The position numbers and the translations under genes are program-made. DNA of 40,017 nucleotides, taken from assembly GCF_000770305.1 (NCBI RefSeq), contig NZ_JNVB01000040.1, positions 1-40,017 on the forward strand, read 5' to 3'. Of the stretch, positions 8,304 through 15,269 are shown piece by piece (the stretch's first letter is position 1; every line of letters begins with the position of its first letter). This DNA comes from Erwinia oleae. GTDB lineage: Bacteria > Pseudomonadota > Gammaproteobacteria > Enterobacterales > Enterobacteriaceae. The notes under the pieces were generated by a model that saw only the letters and a list, made by a program, of their open reading frames with translations, made no database searches and was not told where the DNA came from.

Positions 8304-8354
8304 CACCGATTCCTGCCCATGAAATTATGGTACGGAACATTATGACAATCGGTG
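8304..8354 (+). promoter_or_regulatory. long-range inverted repeat in the yciG leader
   Basis: CACCGATT (8304-8311) and AATCGGTG (8347-8354) are perfect complements enclosing 35 bases, which contain a second short pair (CCAT/ATGG). If the promoter at 8259 is used, this structure lies in the untranslated leader, ending about 32 bases before the yciG start. Confidence 0.35.
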
Positions 8355-8386
8355 GAGCTTTTAAACATGAAGAGGAATAAATTGAT

Positions 8387-8557
8387 ATGACTCAGCATCG
8401 TGGAAATGCCGGTAATTTTGCCGAAGATCGTGAAAAAGCCTCAGAAGCCGGTAAAAAAGGCGGAAAAAGCAGTAACAGCGGGAGCGGAAGCGGTAATTTC
8501 AAAAACGATCCCGAAAAAGCCTCTGAAGCGGGCAAAAAAGGCGGCCAGAAAAAATAG
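8387..8557 (+). CDS. yciG: KGG-repeat stress protein YciG
   Basis: A 56-residue, very hydrophilic protein made of two copies of the KGG stress motif: EKASEAGKKGG at residues 16-26 and again at 43-53, joined by a serine- and glycine-rich linker. The family includes E. coli YciG and YmdF; YciG is RpoS-dependent and needed for normal swarming, with unknown molecular function. The ATG at 8387 follows AGAGGA at 8371-8376. It heads the cluster yciG-yciF-yciE-katN, the same order as in Salmonella. Confidence 0.9.
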   Translation: MTQHRGNAGNFAEDREKASEAGKKGGKSSNSGSGSGNFKNDPEKASEAGKKGGQKK

Positions 8558-8603
8558 TCGCTTTTAACCTTTTGCATAACATGTAGTTAGCATTAACGCT
8601 AAG

Positions 8604-8645
8604 TAAAACCCGCCATCACTTTTATGGATTGCGGGTTTTATTTTT
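8604..8645 (+). terminator. intrinsic terminator after yciG
   Basis: A 10-bp perfect stem (TAAAACCCGC at 8604-8613, GCGGGTTTTA at 8631-8640) with a 17-base loop is followed by TTTTT. It should end part of the yciG transcripts before yciF. The next 180 bases to yciF are AT-rich and may hold another promoter. Confidence 0.8.
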
Positions 8646-8823
8646 ATGAAAATTAATGGCAGAAAGGTAACAGGCTGGTTTATAAATTCATTTTATCTAA
8701 GATTAGTCTTAATACTTTATTTATTATGCATTTCTCGTTTCCTTATCCTTTTATCAACTATGCTTTATTTGAATTTAAAAAACACCTCCGGATTTATTTC
8801 CCGACGATTAAAAAAGGTTAATT

Positions 8824-9300
8824 ATGACAATTAAAACCCTCGAAGATTTATTTATTCATGATTTGTCAGACGTTTACAGTGCAGAAAAACAGATTACCCG
8901 CGCTTTGCCAAAAATGGCGCGTGCCGCAACGGATGAAAAACTGGTTGCCGCGTTTAAACAACACCTTGAAGAAACTCAGGGGCAGATCGAACGTCTTGAC
9001 CAGTTGGTTGAGATCACCGACGGTTTAAAAATCAAACGAATGAAGTGTCATGCGCTGGAAGGCCTTGCTGAAGAAGCGCAGGAAATTATCGATTCGGTTG
9101 AGGCTGGCCCGGTACGTGATGCAGGCCTGATCGGCGCAGCGCAGAAAGTTGAGCACTATGAAATCGCCACCTACGGCACGCTCTATGCCCTGGCCGTGAA
9201 GCTGGGTTACAAAGAGGCGGCGCGTCTGCTGGCTGAAACGCTGAAAGAAGAAAAAGCGACCGATGAGAAGCTGACCGTTATTGCGGAACAGCAGGCTTAA
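8824..9300 (+). CDS. yciF: ferritin-like DUF892 protein YciF
   Basis: A 158-residue four-helix-bundle protein of the DUF892 family, closely like YciF from memory (MTIKTLEDLFIHDLSDVYSAEKQ at the start, EETQGQIERLDQ, RMKCHALEGLAEEA, KVEHYEIATYGTL). The Glu and His residues in EETQ, EGLAEE and EHYE are placed as in ferritin-like carboxylate centres; whether it binds iron or manganese here is inference. Made under RpoS and salt stress in relatives. The ATG at 8824 follows AAAGG. It is transcribed with yciE, 42 bases downstream. Confidence 0.92.
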   Translation: MTIKTLEDLFIHDLSDVYSAEKQITRALPKMARAATDEKLVAAFKQHLEETQGQIERLDQLVEITDGLKIKRMKCHALEGLAEEAQEIIDSVEAGPVRDAGLIGAAQKVEHYEIATYGTLYALAVKLGYKEAARLLAETLKEEKATDEKLTVIAEQQA

Positions 9301-9342
9301 CGGCGCAGCGTCTTCGACACAACATTTACGGAGACCGGGATC

Positions 9343-9849
9343 ATGACCAATGAAGAAAACTACCTGGCGTGGGTGAAAGACGCCCATGCCATGGAAAAAC
9401 AGGCAGAAAGCATGCTGGAAAAAATGGCCGATCGCCTGGAGCACTACCCGGATTTGAAAGCGCGCATTCAGCAGCATATCGAAGAAACGCGTCAGCAGCA
9501 GGTAATGGTGCAGTCGGTGATCGACCGTTTTGATACCTCCAGTTCAACCTTCAAAGACACGCTGGGCAAACTGTCTGCGTTTGGACAGGCGATGGGCGGC
9601 ATGATGGCCGATGACGAAGTGGTTAAAGGCGCTATCAGCGGTTACGTTTTTGAAAATCTTGAAATCGCCAGCTACACCTCCCTGATCGCTGCTGCCGAAG
9701 TGGTGGGTGACGTAGAGGGTGCACGCATTTTTTCTCAAATCCGTGAGCAGGAAGTGGCGATGGCCGACTGGTCGTTGAAACATCTGCCGGATGTGACCGA
9801 GCAGTTCCTGGTGCGCTCTGCCGCGCCAGGCGTAGAAGCCAAGAAATAG
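9343..9849 (+). CDS. yciE: ferritin-like DUF892 protein YciE
   Basis: A 168-residue DUF892 protein, paralogue of YciF. The segments LAWVKDAHAMEKQAESMLEK, HIEETRQQQ, SGYVFENLEIASYTSL and the C-terminal GVEAKK match YciE as I remember it. The fold is expected to be a ferritin-like four-helix bundle; the biochemical role is not known. The start has GGAG at 9331-9334. The gene is followed by a strong terminator before katN. Confidence 0.92.
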   Translation: MTNEENYLAWVKDAHAMEKQAESMLEKMADRLEHYPDLKARIQQHIEETRQQQVMVQSVIDRFDTSSSTFKDTLGKLSAFGQAMGGMMADDEVVKGAISGYVFENLEIASYTSLIAAAEVVGDVEGARIFSQIREQEVAMADWSLKHLPDVTEQFLVRSAAPGVEAKK

Positions 9850-9869
9850 AACCGTGCCCCCACGGAAAC

Positions 9870-9895
9870 AGGCCGCCATCGCGCGGCTTTTTTTT
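9870..9895 (+). terminator. intrinsic terminator between yciE and katN
   Basis: AGGCCGC (9870-9876) pairs with GCGGCTT (9883-9889), including one G-U pair, around a 6-base loop, and runs into eight T residues (9888-9895). Only 26 bases remain before the katN start, so there is no room for a separate katN promoter after it. Confidence 0.8.
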
Positions 9896-9921
9896 GAAAT
9901 TTTCTCTAAGTCGAGTGAGCT

Positions 9922-10842
9922 ATGTTCAGACATGTAAAACAATTGCAGTACACCGTCAGGGTGGCTGGCCCCAATCCGGGGCTGGCAAATCTTCTTCTGG
10001 AACAGTTTGGCGGCCCGCAGGGCGAGCTGGCTGCCGCCTGTCGCTACTTCACCCAGGGCCTGAGTGATGACGATCCGAGTCGTAAAGATCTGTTAATGGA
10101 TATCGCCACCGAAGAGTTGAGCCATCTGGAAATCATTGGATCGCTGGTGGGCATGCTCAATAAGGGCGCGAAGGGCGACCTTGCTGAAGGTACTGAAAAG
10201 GAAGGCGACCTTTATCGCTCGCTGAGTGGCAAGGGCAATGACAGTCACCTGACCTCGCTTTTGTATGGCGGCGGCCCGGCGCTGACTAACTCCGCTGGCG
10301 CGCCGTGGACGGCAGCCTACATTGATACCATTGGCGAAGTGACGGCCGATCTGCGCTCCAACATCGCAGCCGAAGCGCGAGCGAAAATCATTTATGAGCG
10401 CCTGATTAATCTGACGGACGATCCGGGCGTAAAAGATGCGCTGGGTTTTTTAATGACGCGAGAAGTCGCGCATCAGATCTCCTTTGAGAAGGCGCTTTAC
10501 TCTATTCGCAATAACTTCCCGCCGGGCAAACTGCCACCGATTGAGAAGTACGCCAGCACCTACTACAACATGTCTGAAGGGGGTGAAGTGCGCGGAAGCT
10601 GGAATTCCGATGAGAATTTCAACTATGTTGCCGATCCCGGCCCGGCAGTGGATGGTGGCGACGGCAGCGCCAGCGTTACGTTACCCGCTGAACAGCAGAG
10701 GAATCTCGACAGCATGATTGCGCGCACCGCGTCCGATCCTGCGGTCAATCCGGTGACGGGGACGGATATTGGTGCAGTACCCCCCATCGAAAATGATTCA
10801 GCGCCGAAAAAGCGCAGCCGCGCGCCGGCAAAAAAGAAATAG
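9922..10842 (+). CDS. katN: manganese catalase KatN
   Basis: A 306-residue non-haem dimanganese catalase that converts hydrogen peroxide to water and oxygen in the cytoplasm. The ferritin-like core carries the expected metal ligands: Glu35, Glu65, His68, Glu151 and His184, with the same 3- and 33-residue spacings as the Lactobacillus plantarum enzyme. The C-terminus is a lysine- and arginine-rich tail (PKKRSRAPAKKK). It ends the yciGFE-katN cluster, as in Salmonella, where katN is RpoS-dependent. A terminator lies just before it, so expression probably depends on read-through from yciE. Confidence 0.95.
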   Translation: MFRHVKQLQYTVRVAGPNPGLANLLLEQFGGPQGELAAACRYFTQGLSDDDPSRKDLLMDIATEELSHLEIIGSLVGMLNKGAKGDLAEGTEKEGDLYRSLSGKGNDSHLTSLLYGGGPALTNSAGAPWTAAYIDTIGEVTADLRSNIAAEARAKIIYERLINLTDDPGVKDALGFLMTREVAHQISFEKALYSIRNNFPPGKLPPIEKYASTYYNMSEGGEVRGSWNSDENFNYVADPGPAVDGGDGSASVTLPAEQQRNLDSMIARTASDPAVNPVTGTDIGAVPPIENDSAPKKRSRAPAKKK

Positions 10843-10894
10843 TTTTCAGGGCGGCCTCCCGGTCGCCTGTTTCTTCCCGGCAAGGAAAACGCTG

Positions 10895-11686
10895 ATGCAA
10901 CGACTCTCTCCCCTCTTTTGTTCCCTGCTACTGCTCGCCGGATGCGGCGCCAACACGCCGCCGCAGGTGACTTCACCCGGCGCGCCAACCTCGGCAAAAC
11001 TTCAGGCGCTGGATACGGGCGCGGCGCTCCTTCAGTCACGTCCGCCAATTGATGCGATGAATGCCTATCTCGACGGTTTTCACTTCTACAACGGCGACAA
11101 AAATGGCCAGATGGAAGCGCACCACTACATCACCATACTCAACAATGACGTGATGCAGGCGGTGATCTACGACGGAAACACCCGTGACGCACATCTGATG
11201 GGCGTGGAATACATTATCAGCGCACGCCTTTTCGCCACGCTGCCGCCGGAAGAGAAAAAGCTCTGGCACAGCCATCAGTACGAGGTGAAATCCGGCAGTC
11301 TGATCGCTCCCGGCCTGCCCGCCGCCGCTGAAAAACCGTTGATGAGAAAGATTGTGAACACCTATGGCAAAACGTGGCACACCTGGCACACCGATCGCGA
11401 CAAGACGCTCCCGCTCGGCATTCCCTCGCTGATGATGGGCTTCACCGCCGATGGCCAGATGGACTCGCGTCTGCTGGTCGATCGCGATAAGCGATTCGAT
11501 ACCGATACCAAAAAAATCCGTCAGGAGCGCAGCGATATCGTCGCCGATCCGGTGGTGAAAGGCGCTGACGCCTGGCAACAGGGCGATGTTATTCAGCTCA
11601 AACGCGTGAAGGGCGCGGGTGAGCATGCCGAAGGCCATACCGGTTTTACGACGTCTGAGCAGGCGGAAAAAGGCAAAATTCCCTGA
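10895..11686 (+). CDS. OBAP family (DUF1264) lipoprotein
   Basis: A 263-residue predicted lipoprotein. A signal peptide ends in the lipobox LLAGC with Cys at 17. Residues about 45-215 match the OBAP (oil body-associated protein, DUF1264) family known from plants, fungi and some bacteria: FHFYNGDKNGQMEAHHY, YDGNTRDAHLMGVEYIIS, EEKKLWHSHQYEVKSG, GKTWHTWHTDRDKTLPLG. The conserved histidines suggest metal binding or catalysis, but no activity is established. The start at 10895 has AAGGAAA upstream; an earlier in-frame start at 10769 would overlap katN. It follows katN by 52 bases and could be co-transcribed. Its stop is two bases from that of the convergent cioB. Confidence 0.85.
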   Translation: MQRLSPLFCSLLLLAGCGANTPPQVTSPGAPTSAKLQALDTGAALLQSRPPIDAMNAYLDGFHFYNGDKNGQMEAHHYITILNNDVMQAVIYDGNTRDAHLMGVEYIISARLFATLPPEEKKLWHSHQYEVKSGSLIAPGLPAAAEKPLMRKIVNTYGKTWHTWHTDRDKTLPLGIPSLMMGFTADGQMDSRLLVDRDKRFDTDTKKIRQERSDIVADPVVKGADAWQQGDVIQLKRVKGAGEHAEGHTGFTTSEQAEKGKIP

Positions 11687-11688
11687 TG

Positions 11689-12627
11689 TCAGATGACCCT
11701 GCCTTTCAGCACCCGGAACGCCCAGCTGTTATAGGCAAGCGTCAGGGGCATCACCACCGCCAGTCCCCACAGCACAAAGCGCTGCGCAACCGGCGACGCG
11801 GCGGTTGCGTTTAGCGGCAGAAGATCGGGGATCAGCCACGGCCAGACGCTCAGCATCCCGGCCGCCAGCCAGCACACGGTGAGCAGCAGCGCCGCCAGCA
11901 ACGGGGCAAAAGGACGCTCACCGTACAGCAGTACAGGCAGCGCAATGCACAGCGCGCCCGCCGCTGCGCAGAACGCTTTCCCGGCCGCAAAGTGCCAGGT
12001 TGCCTCCAGTCGCGCAGGAAGCAACAGCGCCACGCCGATCGTCATCACAATGGCGATAACCAGAAACAACCCGGCGAGCAGGCTGGCGCGTTCGCCGGTT
12101 TCGCCCCCCAGCCGCCAGCGCGTCCAGCAGCAGCCCAGCAGCAGGTAACCGGCCATCGCGCCGCAGCCGCAGAGCGCCGACGTTAATGAGAACCAACTGC
12201 CGGACGACACGCCGTTCAGCATTGCCCCCGTCAGCGCGCCCTGAAAGAATGCCGCCGTTGCCGAGCCAAGCGCAAAAGCGCGATCCAGCAGGCGCTTCGT
12301 CCGCGCCGAAGCGTGACCCCGGTACTCCAGCGCAAAGGCGCGGACAAACAGCGCAAAAAGCATAATAAACAGCGGAATATAAAGCGCGGTAAACAGCTGC
12401 GCGGCCGCCGCCGGAAAGAGCGCCAGCAGGCCGCCCGCCAGCAGCACCAGCCAGGTTTCGTTGGCGTCCCAGAGAGGCAGGATGGTGAGCGCCAGTCGAT
12501 GCCGCTCCTCCTCACCGTGAAACCATCCAAACAGCATGCCAACGCCAAGATCGGCACCGTCCAGCAGCACGTACATCATCAGGGTAAAGGCCAGCGCGGC
12601 GGCGGCCAGATCCGGGAGATTAAGCAT
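11689..12627 (-). CDS. cioB: cytochrome bd-type quinol oxidase subunit II (CioB)
   Basis: A 312-residue, roughly eight- or nine-helix membrane protein of the CydB/CioB family. The family marks VLLDGADLGVGMLFGW in helix 1 and LPLWDANETWLVLLAGG after it are both present. With subunit I it forms a quinol oxidase that reduces oxygen to water without pumping protons. Its start ATG at 12627 overlaps the last 8 bases of cioA (ATGCTTAA), so translation is coupled. An upstream in-frame extension to 12723 lies inside cioA and is rejected. I see no cydX-like small subunit gene after it. Confidence 0.9.
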   Translation of the reverse strand: MLNLPDLAAAALAFTLMMYVLLDGADLGVGMLFGWFHGEEERHRLALTILPLWDANETWLVLLAGGLLALFPAAAAQLFTALYIPLFIMLFALFVRAFALEYRGHASARTKRLLDRAFALGSATAAFFQGALTGAMLNGVSSGSWFSLTSALCGCGAMAGYLLLGCCWTRWRLGGETGERASLLAGLFLVIAIVMTIGVALLLPARLEATWHFAAGKAFCAAAGALCIALPVLLYGERPFAPLLAALLLTVCWLAAGMLSVWPWLIPDLLPLNATAASPVAQRFVLWGLAVVMPLTLAYNSWAFRVLKGRVI

Positions 12628-13984
12628 CACCCTCTTTCTCCTTACCGGCTGCGTTGTCCGGCGGCAGGGGGGAAGCAACATAGTGCAGGAAGTAGCGCAG
12701 ACCGGCGGCAAAGGCGATGGCATAGATAATCACCACGGCGGTCAGCGACGCGCTGACCCAGGCGGAAGGCAGCGGCGAAACACCCTGCGCGGTGCGCAGA
12801 ACGCCCCACACTGCCCACGGCTGTCGGCCCACCTCGGTGACTACCCAGCCCGCCAGCATCGCCGCAAAGCCCGCCGGCGACAGCAGCACCAGGCTTTTCA
12901 GCAGCCAGCGCGCGCCGTACAGCCTTTTGCGCAGGCGCAGGAGAAAAACGGCCAGGCTGGCGGCAAACATGATGATGCCCAGGCCAACCATCAAACGAAA
13001 AGCAAAAAACACCAGCGCCACCGGCGGCAGATCGGTTTTGGGAAACTCGCTCAGGCTCTGAATGTGGCCGTGCAGATTGTGCCGCAAATAGAGCGAAGCG
13101 ATATCCGGTATGGCTACCTCCGCCCTGTTGCGCTGCGCCTCTGCATCGGGAATGGCGAACAGCCGCAGCGGTTCGCCTTCGCCCTGCGGCGGTCTGCGCC
13201 AGTTGCCCTCCATCGCCGCCACTTTCTGCGGCTGATATTCCAGCGTGTTTTCGCCGTGCAGATCGCCAATAATAATCTGCACGGGCATCAGGATCAGCGC
13301 CAGCCACATTGCCAGCGACAGCATCAGGCGCGCGGTTTCCGGCTCTATTCCTTTCAGCAGCCGCCACGCACCCACGCCCGCCACCAGAAAAGCCGTAGCC
13401 AGCAGCGCGGCCAGCACCATGTGCGTCAGCCGCCACGGGAACGAGGGCGCGAGAAGAATGGTCAGCCAGCTCTCCGGCTGAAGGATGCCCGCCGCATCAA
13501 GCGTAAAACCGGTCGGCGTCTGCATCCAGGAGTTGGCTGCGAGGATCCAGAAAGCGCTGATCAACGCGCCCAGCGCCACCAGCAGCGTCACCAGGAAGTG
13601 CACGCCCGGGCGGATGCGATCCAGCCCGAAAATCATCACCCCGGCCAGCGCCGACTCCATAAAAAATGCCACCAGCACCTCATACAGCATCAGCGGGCCG
13701 AGAATGCCGCCAGTTCGCCGCACCAGCTCGCTCCAGTTGGTGGCAAACTGAAACTCCATCACCCCCCCCGAGACGGTGCCGACGGCGATAGTCAGCGCAA
13801 AAATCTTCAGCCAGAAGCGATAGAGGCTGCGATAGCGCCGATCGCCTGTCCACAGCCACATTCCCTCAAAAAAGGCCAGAAACTGCGCCAAACCCAGCGC
13901 AAAGGCGGCGAGCACAATATGCAGCCCGATCGTCACCGCAAACTGCCCGCGCGACAGTAGCAGCGTCAGATCGGCATCAGGCAT
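12620..13984 (-). CDS. cioA: cyanide-insensitive cytochrome bd-type oxidase subunit I (CioA)
   Basis: A 454-residue haem-binding subunit. Visible elements are GLHIVLAAFALG in helix 1 (haem b595 His22), LYEVLVAFFMESALAG (proton-path glutamates), FPWRLTHMVLAAL (haem b558 His), GDLHGENT starting the quinol loop and GRQPW in the C-terminal part. The short quinol loop and the sequence type fit the CioAB subclass, which tolerates cyanide, rather than CydAB; the distinction is inferred. The start ATG at 13984 has GGGGGA upstream on the minus strand. It is the first gene of cioAB. Confidence 0.9.
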   Translation of the reverse strand: MPDADLTLLLSRGQFAVTIGLHIVLAAFALGLAQFLAFFEGMWLWTGDRRYRSLYRFWLKIFALTIAVGTVSGGVMEFQFATNWSELVRRTGGILGPLMLYEVLVAFFMESALAGVMIFGLDRIRPGVHFLVTLLVALGALISAFWILAANSWMQTPTGFTLDAAGILQPESWLTILLAPSFPWRLTHMVLAALLATAFLVAGVGAWRLLKGIEPETARLMLSLAMWLALILMPVQIIIGDLHGENTLEYQPQKVAAMEGNWRRPPQGEGEPLRLFAIPDAEAQRNRAEVAIPDIASLYLRHNLHGHIQSLSEFPKTDLPPVALVFFAFRLMVGLGIIMFAASLAVFLLRLRKRLYGARWLLKSLVLLSPAGFAAMLAGWVVTEVGRQPWAVWGVLRTAQGVSPLPSAWVSASLTAVVIIYAIAFAAGLRYFLHYVASPLPPDNAAGKEKEGDA

Positions 13985-14221
13985 GGCTTTTTCCCCCACT
14001 ATTGCGGGTGATGGGCTTTTGCGGGCTGCTCTCCAGCGAGGCGGAAACCGCACACAGCCCCCACAGCCGTTGCCCCTCGCAGGTAAGGGTGCAGGTGATA
14101 TGGCTCATTTCATGGCTCCGACAGGGCAAAGCGCGCTTCCCTGCGCCCTTTCCATTTCTTTGCAACGTTATGTACTTTCCAGCGTAGTCGCTGGCAGGGG
14201 ATCCCGCCTCTGTCGCGATTA

Positions 14222-14232
14222 TCTATACTTCT
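14222..14232 (+). promoter_or_regulatory. sigma-S-like -10 element ahead of the CinA-type gene
   Basis: TCTATACTT at 14222-14230 is identical to the core of the RpoS -10 consensus, and no good -35 hexamer lies at the right distance. It is 37 bases before the ATG at 14269. The same bases lie between TTATCT (14219-14224) and AGATAA (14234-14239), a 6-bp inverted repeat. Confidence 0.5.
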
Positions 14233-14268
14233 CAGATAAGATTTTTTTATGTCAGGCAAGGAGCGGCA

Positions 14269-14763
14269 ATGAATAAACAACTGGTCGATGCGGCGGAAGC
14301 GTTAGGTAAAGCGCTAAAAGCAATGGCGTTAAAAAGTGTTACGGCAGAGTCATGTACCGCCGGCCTGGTGAGTATGGCGCTCGGCGCCGCGCCGGGCAGT
14401 GGTGATTTCTTTACTACCGGGCTGGTGACCTACACCGATGAGGCCAAACATCGGGTGCTTAACGTCTCTGCCGGGACGCTGCGTGAATATACCGCCGTGA
14501 GCGAAACCACCGTGCGCGAAATGGCCACTGGCGCGAAGGCGCTGACCGGCGAGGCGGTGAGCCTGGCGATAACCGGCTATGCCGGGCCGGACGGCGGCGA
14601 AGACGGTACGCCAGCGGGCACCGTCTGGTTTGCCTGGGCATTTCCCGATGGTCGGGTGCAAAGCGAGATGAAGTACTTCCGCGGCGAGAGCGAGGCGGTT
14701 ATTCATCAGGCGGCGTTGTTTGCGCTGGAGCGCTGCCGCCAGCTGTTGCATCACCCGGCGTAA
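14269..14763 (+). CDS. CinA C-terminal family protein (PncC-like NMN amidohydrolase)
   Basis: A 164-residue stand-alone CinA C-terminal domain. TAESCTAGLVS near residue 25 holds the catalytic serine region, and ITGYAGPDGGEDGTPAGTVWFAW near residue 102 is the second family signature. Relatives include PncC, which deamidates nicotinamide mononucleotide to recycle pyridine nucleotide, and YdeJ, whose activity is not shown. Which of the two this one is cannot be decided, so I give no symbol. AAGGAG stands before the ATG. It is divergent from cioA. Confidence 0.85.
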   Translation: MNKQLVDAAEALGKALKAMALKSVTAESCTAGLVSMALGAAPGSGDFFTTGLVTYTDEAKHRVLNVSAGTLREYTAVSETTVREMATGAKALTGEAVSLAITGYAGPDGGEDGTPAGTVWFAWAFPDGRVQSEMKYFRGESEAVIHQAALFALERCRQLLHHPA

Positions 14764-14866
14764 TTGCGTTTTATGACGCGACTGACGGGATTCACCAGAG
14801 AATATCTGCTCATGTTTCCATCGCAACAGCCGATACAGAGAGAACAACTCTGGCGAGGGGAACATG

Positions 14867-15049
14867 ATGAAAAATCCAGCTTACCATCTCATAATGGCCG
14901 TTAGCGTTGTGCTGGCGCTGCTTACGTCACCCGTTAATGCTAAGGCGCCTGATGGCGCTACTGCGCTCTGCCGGGATGGCACCTACAGCTACAGCGCCCA
15001 TCGTCGGGGCACCTGCTCACATCATGGTGGCGTTGCACAATGGCTGTGA
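14867..15049 (+). CDS. secreted DUF3761 protein, 60 aa
   Basis: A small exported protein. A signal peptide of about 25 residues ends near VNAKA, leaving a mature part of about 35 residues, LCRDGTYSYSAHRRGTCSHH then GGVAQWL, the recognisable DUF3761 motif with two cysteines that could form a disulphide in the periplasm. Two adjacent ATGs (14864 and 14867) are possible; GAGGGG at 14855-14860 gives better spacing for 14867. Function unknown. Confidence 0.8.
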   Translation: MKNPAYHLIMAVSVVLALLTSPVNAKAPDGATALCRDGTYSYSAHRRGTCSHHGGVAQWL

Positions 15050-15181
15050 AGAGCGGTGCTGTCGCTGACGGCGGGTAAAACGTCGAAAAGTCATACAGGG
15101 TTGTGCGCGCGGTTTCTTCGTGCAATTCCCCAAATTTCAGTGAAACGTGACCGCCGCGAAGGTCTTTTTGATGAATTCGTG

Positions 15182-15209
15182 ATGACGCGTTCACAAGCGT
15201 CATGAACGC
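15182..15209 (+). promoter_or_regulatory. interleaved inverted repeats, candidate operator of the talarate dehydratase gene
   Basis: Two perfect 7-bp inverted repeats interlock: ATGACGC (15182-15188) with GCGTCAT (15197-15203), and GCGTTCA (15187-15193) with TGAACGC (15203-15209). GTTCACAAG inside it (15189-15197) recurs at 15252-15260, over the ribosome site of the dehydratase gene. This could be a binding site for a sugar-acid regulator, or two alternative RNA folds. Confidence 0.45.
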
Positions 15210-15269
15210 TTCGCGCCGAGCATGAAGACAGGTTACAAGTGACAGAACCCTGTTCACAAGGAGCCAACC

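Noticed and set aside
8646..8834. A 62-codon frame between yciG and yciF with hydrophobic residues
   Set aside because: It begins right after the T tract of the terminator, has no ribosome site, is AT-rich and overlaps the start of yciF in another frame.
12536..13960. A 474-codon open frame on the plus strand
   Set aside because: It lies antisense to cioA and cioB, which have clear family motifs; the translation is rich in Arg, Gln, His and Ala, typical of a shadow frame in GC-rich DNA.
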